Shown here: piece by piece, positions 4,986 through 7,775 of the stretch
How the letters are laid out: each line of letters starts with the position of its first letter
Position numbering within the stretch: the first letter of the stretch is position 1
DNA from: Oscillospiraceae bacterium
GTDB lineage: Bacteria; Bacillota; Clostridia; Oscillospirales; Oscillospiraceae
Reading direction: 5' to 3'
Assembly (NCBI GenBank): GCA_016290695.1
Contig: JAEEUX010000115.1
Span: 1 to 7,775, forward strand
DNA length: 7,775 nucleotides
Position numbers and translations under genes: made by a program
Notes under the pieces: generated by a model
The model's database searches: none
Told to the model about the DNA's origin: nothing
The model's input: only the letters and a program-made list of their open reading frames with translations

Positions 4986-5483
4986 TTGGACATTGCTAAG
5001 CTGAAAAAAGCGGCGCTGCACCTCGGGCTGCTCGTATTGCTTTATATCCTGCAAACGGACGTTTTCACCCATCTGAGGATAGCTTCCGTCTGCCCGATGC
5101 TGCTGCCCATAGCCGCCGTCGGCTTCGGACTCTTCGAGGGCGGGCTTCGCGGCGGGCTCTGGGGCATCGCCGCGGGCATTTTCTGCGACGTTTCCGCGGG
5201 AACGAACTTCCTTTTCACGATTTACCTCTGCGTCGCCGGCTTCACGGCGGGCTTTTTGTCGGAATTTGTCATGGCGAGGGGTTTTCCGTCGTTTTTTGTC
5301 ATGAACGCGGCGGCGCTCGTTTTCGGCGCGCTGCTTCAGGTTTTCCCGCTTATCGTTTACCATAACGCGCCGCCCGCGCCGCTGCTCGTTTCCGTGCTCA
5401 TTCAGGCGGCGTACTCGATGATTTTCGTTATCCCGCTGTATTTCTTCGTCCGCCGCGCAGCGCGTCCGCGCGGCTCGGCATGA
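4986..5483 (+). CDS. mreD: Rod shape-determining membrane protein MreD (TTG start)
   Basis: MreD is a polytopic inner-membrane part of the elongasome that pairs with MreC and tunes PBP2-RodA activity. The 165-residue protein has five or six hydrophobic segments (about residues 10-22, 36-50, 56-69, 74-94, 102-125 and 132-155) and a basic C-terminus (RRAARPRG). The conserved stretch PMLLPIAAVGFGLFEG (37-52), followed by glycines and an Asp at 68, is typical of the family. The start codon is TTG at 4986, supported by GGAGGG at 4973-4978 seven bases upstream; the first in-frame ATG (residue 38) would remove the first membrane segment. The ribosome binding site lies inside the end of mreC, so the two genes are tightly coupled. 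Confidence 0.93.
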   Translation: MDIAKLKKAALHLGLLVLLYILQTDVFTHLRIASVCPMLLPIAAVGFGLFEGGLRGGLWGIAAGIFCDVSAGTNFLFTIYLCVAGFTAGFLSEFVMARGFPSFFVMNAAALVFGALLQVFPLIVYHNAPPAPLLVSVLIQAAYSMIFVIPLYFFVRRAARPRGSA

Positions 5484-5529
5484 TACTGATGTCCGATCAA
5501 TTGGATGTTGGTATGAAAGGAAGCTTCAG

Positions 5530-7566
5530 ATGCAGTTTAAAACTATCTCCCACGCGCGCATGGCGCTTATGATAGTGGTCCCGCTGCTGCTTTCGGCGGC
5601 CGTCGCCATAGCGCTGTATAATCTCCAGATTATAAACGGCGCCTCGTATTACGAGGAGTCTATCAATACGCGCCTTTCCACGCAGACCGTCGCGGCCTCC
5701 CGCGGCAGCATCCTCGACCGCAATGGCATCAAGCTCGTGAGTAACCGCATAGGCTACAATATTTCCGTAAACCGCGAGACCCTCGTCGCCTCCGACGACC
5801 CGAACGGCGCGCTGCTTGAGCTTTGCGCCGAAATCGAGGCGCAGGGGGAAGTCTGGCGCGACGAGCTGCCCGTTTCCGGCTCGCTCCCGTGGCTCTACCA
5901 GCAGGACATGCCCTCGGGCCGCAGACGCACGCTGGACGATTACTTCACCCATTTTAAGCTCGAGCCGGAGATGACGGCCGCCGACCTCATGGAATATCTC
6001 GCGGAGCGCTACGCCGTGAGCGAGGCTTATACCCCCGCCGAGCGACGCAGAGTTATCGGCATACGTTATTCGCTCGAAACGAATACGCTCTTCGGAAGCG
6101 GCGACTATAACCTCCTTGAGGACGCGGATATCGACCTTATCTCCTTCGTGCGCGAGCGCGCGCTGCCCGGCGTCAGCATAAGCACGAGCGCCGTGCGCGA
6201 ATACCTCACGAGCTACGCCGCCCATATCCTCGGGCGCGTCGCCCCCATCGACCCGGAGGACCTTGACTACTATACCTCCCTCGGCTATCCGTTCAACGCG
6301 CTCGTCGGCAAGGACGGCATAGAAAAATGCTTTGAAAATTACCTCCACGGCACCGACGGCAAGGTTTCTCTCACCCGCACGAGCGACGGTATCGTTACCG
6401 ACGAAAACTACATCACCGCGCCGCAGGCGGGCGACAACATCACCCTCACGCTCGATATCCGCTGCCAGCAGGCGGCGGAGGACAGCCTCGCGCGCACGAT
6501 TGGCAGCATAAACTTCAGCCGTGAGCCGGACAAGCAGATTACCGGCGGCGCCGTCGTCGTCCTCCAGGTGGGGACGGGCGACGTCCTCGCCAGCGCCTCT
6601 TACCCGACCTACGACCTTTCCGCCTTCTCGCGCGATTATTCCGAGCTTGTCGCCGACCCGCACGCCCCGCTTTATAACCGCGCCATCATGGGAACCTATT
6701 CCCCCGGCTCGACCTTTAAGATCAATACCGCCATAGCCGCGCTCCAGGCCGGAGTTATCGACACGAATACGAAGATACTCGACAAGAGCGTCTACACCGA
6801 GTACGAGGGCTATGAGTACCGCTGCTGGATCTATCCCGGCTCGCACGGCGAGCTTAACGTCAGCGAGGCCATCCAGAATTCCTGCAACTATTTCTTCTAC
6901 ACCGTCGGCGTCAAGACGGGTATCGACACCATCTCCCGCTATGCGGCACTCTTCGGCCTCGGGCAAAAGACGGGCATCGAGCTGGCCGAAAACACGGGCG
7001 TCCTCGCCTCGCGCAAATATAAGGAGGAGGAGGTCGGCGAGGACTGGTACCCCGGCGATACGCTCCTTGCCTCGATAGGACAGTCCTATAACCTCTTTAC
7101 GCCCATGCAGCTTGCCTCCTACGCCGCGACGATCGCCTCGGACGGGACGCGCTACGCCGCGCATTTTCTCAAAAATGTGAAAACCTATGACAGCAGCGCC
7201 CTTTTGTATTCCTACCAGCCGAACGTCCTGAGCCGCGTGGACGCGCAGCAGTACAATTTCGACGCCGTGAAGCTCGGCATGCTCAACGTTTCGCGCTACG
7301 GCTCGCCCTCCGGCATTTTCGGCAATTACCCCGTGAACGTCGCGTCCAAGACCGGTACCGTTCAGCTCGGCGAGGACATCGTCAACAACGCCGTTTTCAT
7401 TGCCTTCGCGCCCTATGAAAACCCGGAAATCGCCGTCGCCGTCGTCGTCGAGGCCGGCGGTTCGGGTTCCGCAGTCGCGCAGATCGCGCGCGACGTTTTT
7501 GATTATTGGTTCGCCGCGAAAAAGTCCGAGACGAGGATCCCCACGGAAAACGTCCTGCTCAAGTGA
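5530..7566 (+). CDS. mrdA: Penicillin-binding protein 2, elongation-specific D,D-transpeptidase
   Basis: This class B PBP crosslinks peptidoglycan during lateral-wall growth, working with RodA, MreC and MreD, and is a beta-lactam target. The 678-residue protein has a membrane anchor (about residues 11-32), the pedestal motif RGSILDRNG (58-66), and GKDGIEKCFENYLHG (260-274) at the pedestal/catalytic junction. The transpeptidase domain starts near GGAVVV (339). Its active-site motifs are complete: STFK with nucleophile Ser394 and Lys397, SCN (451-453) and KTG (607-609). WYPGDTLLASIGQS also fits the family. A stretch of about 85 residues (roughly 100-195) in the pedestal is longer than the minimum seen in class B PBPs, as is common in Gram-positive PBP2. 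AAAGGAAG (5516-5523) supports the start, 46 bases after mreD. No later operon gene (minC/D, rodA) appears before the repeats begin. Confidence 0.95.
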   Translation: MQFKTISHARMALMIVVPLLLSAAVAIALYNLQIINGASYYEESINTRLSTQTVAASRGSILDRNGIKLVSNRIGYNISVNRETLVASDDPNGALLELCAEIEAQGEVWRDELPVSGSLPWLYQQDMPSGRRRTLDDYFTHFKLEPEMTAADLMEYLAERYAVSEAYTPAERRRVIGIRYSLETNTLFGSGDYNLLEDADIDLISFVRERALPGVSISTSAVREYLTSYAAHILGRVAPIDPEDLDYYTSLGYPFNALVGKDGIEKCFENYLHGTDGKVSLTRTSDGIVTDENYITAPQAGDNITLTLDIRCQQAAEDSLARTIGSINFSREPDKQITGGAVVVLQVGTGDVLASASYPTYDLSAFSRDYSELVADPHAPLYNRAIMGTYSPGSTFKINTAIAALQAGVIDTNTKILDKSVYTEYEGYEYRCWIYPGSHGELNVSEAIQNSCNYFFYTVGVKTGIDTISRYAALFGLGQKTGIELAENTGVLASRKYKEEEVGEDWYPGDTLLASIGQSYNLFTPMQLASYAATIASDGTRYAAHFLKNVKTYDSSALLYSYQPNVLSRVDAQQYNFDAVKLGMLNVSRYGSPSGIFGNYPVNVASKTGTVQLGEDIVNNAVFIAFAPYENPEIAVAVVVEAGGSGSAVAQIARDVFDYWFAAKKSETRIPTENVLLK

Positions 7567-7571
7567 GCGGG

Positions 7572-7600
7572 AGGCTTGCCTGTGGCATGGCAGTTGCCAT
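7572..7600 (+). other. Two small inverted repeats just after the mrdA stop
   Basis: AGGC, loop TT, GCCT (7572-7581) and ATGGCA, GT, TGCCAT (7587-7600) lie within 35 bases of the stop codon. The second is followed by TTGCAC rather than a T-run, so it is at best a weak terminator or 3'-end stabilising structure. Confidence 0.3.
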
Positions 7601-7634
7601 TTGCACAATCCAATATGGTTGATGCAAAACCGTT

Positions 7635-7678
7635 GACCTCTCAGTCGCCTCCGGCGACAGCTCCCCTGAGAGGGGAGC
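7635..7678 (+). repeat. Palindromic intergenic repeat after mrdA
   Basis: The first stem is GTCGCC, loop TCC, GGCGAC; the second is GCTCCCCT, loop GAG, AGGGGAGC. It is followed by AAAA and CGCG, loop CTC, CGCG, the third hairpin. The second hairpin matches the truncated copy at 1-16 rather than the ATCC-loop type. Confidence 0.88.
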
Positions 7679-7705
7679 AAAACGCGCTCCGCGCTGACGA
7701 CCTCG

Positions 7706-7775
7706 AAGGCGATGGTCAGCACCCTCTTTCGCTCCCCTTTCAGGGGAGCAAAGGCGATGGTCGGTACCCTCTTTC
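7706..7775 (+). repeat. 45-base-period direct repeat with central hairpin, cut by the window edge
   Basis: AAGGCGATGGTC and ACCCTCTTTC flank a short variable spot at 7706-7730 and again at 7751-7775, with three or fewer differing bases. Between them lies a lone second hairpin (GCTCCCCT, loop TTC, AGGGGAGC, 7731-7749). The sequence stops at the point where another hairpin would start, so the array may go on. Confidence 0.75.

Noticed and set aside
4515..5363. 282-codon minus-strand open frame across mreC and mreD
   Set aside because: It is a composition shadow of two well-supported genes, with an Arg/Glu-rich, domain-free translation.
5497..7722. Uninterrupted 741-codon open frame on the minus strand opposite mrdA
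   Set aside because: It exactly shadows a gene with complete PBP2 motifs and strong C/G bias at third codon positions, which removes stops from the antisense frame. The translation is low-complexity (Val, Arg, Gly, Ala rich), has no recognisable domain, and runs into repeat sequence at its start.

Overview
The window looks like a chromosomal segment of a GC-rich Clostridia-type Firmicute, perhaps a gut Oscillospiraceae relative. This rests on the maf-mreC-mreD-mrdA cell-shape gene order, strong GGAGG ribosome binding sites, a TTG start, and a dense family of short palindromic intergenic repeats that I recall from such genomes. The lineage is an inference; there is no rRNA or other marker gene here.

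Layout. Bases 1-124 hold palindromic repeats. A minus-strand gene (125-1039) encodes a sugar-nucleotidyltransferase-like protein. A 371-base gap (1040-1410) holds its start signals and several repeat copies. Next come two plus-strand genes, possibly co-transcribed: a divergent thymidylate-synthase-fold protein (1411-2154) and an unrecognised protein (2198-2980). The latter has visibly lower GC than its neighbours and carries a QLSLF peptide that matches the bacterial sliding-clamp-binding consensus. A 587-base gap (2981-3567) is almost entirely repeats, including a near-perfect tandem duplication.

From 3568 to 7566 runs a compact plus-strand operon: maf (nucleotide pyrophosphatase), mreC and mreD (elongasome scaffold), and mrdA (penicillin-binding protein 2, the elongation transpeptidase). 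Maf and MreC overlap by ATGA, MreD starts 3 bases after MreC, and mrdA starts 46 bases after MreD. MreC, MreD and PBP2 work together at the membrane to build lateral-wall peptidoglycan. mreB and radC, which often lie between maf and mreC, are absent here. The window ends in further repeats, including a 45-base-period direct repeat that runs off the edge.

The most interesting material is the repeat family and the two accessory genes it brackets. The repeat is a modular element of about 45-57 bases. Its first stem changes sequence between copies while staying paired, its second stem is nearly invariant, and several copies have a small third hairpin. Related composite blocks lie in opposite orientation on either side of the thymidylate-synthase-like gene and the low-GC gene.
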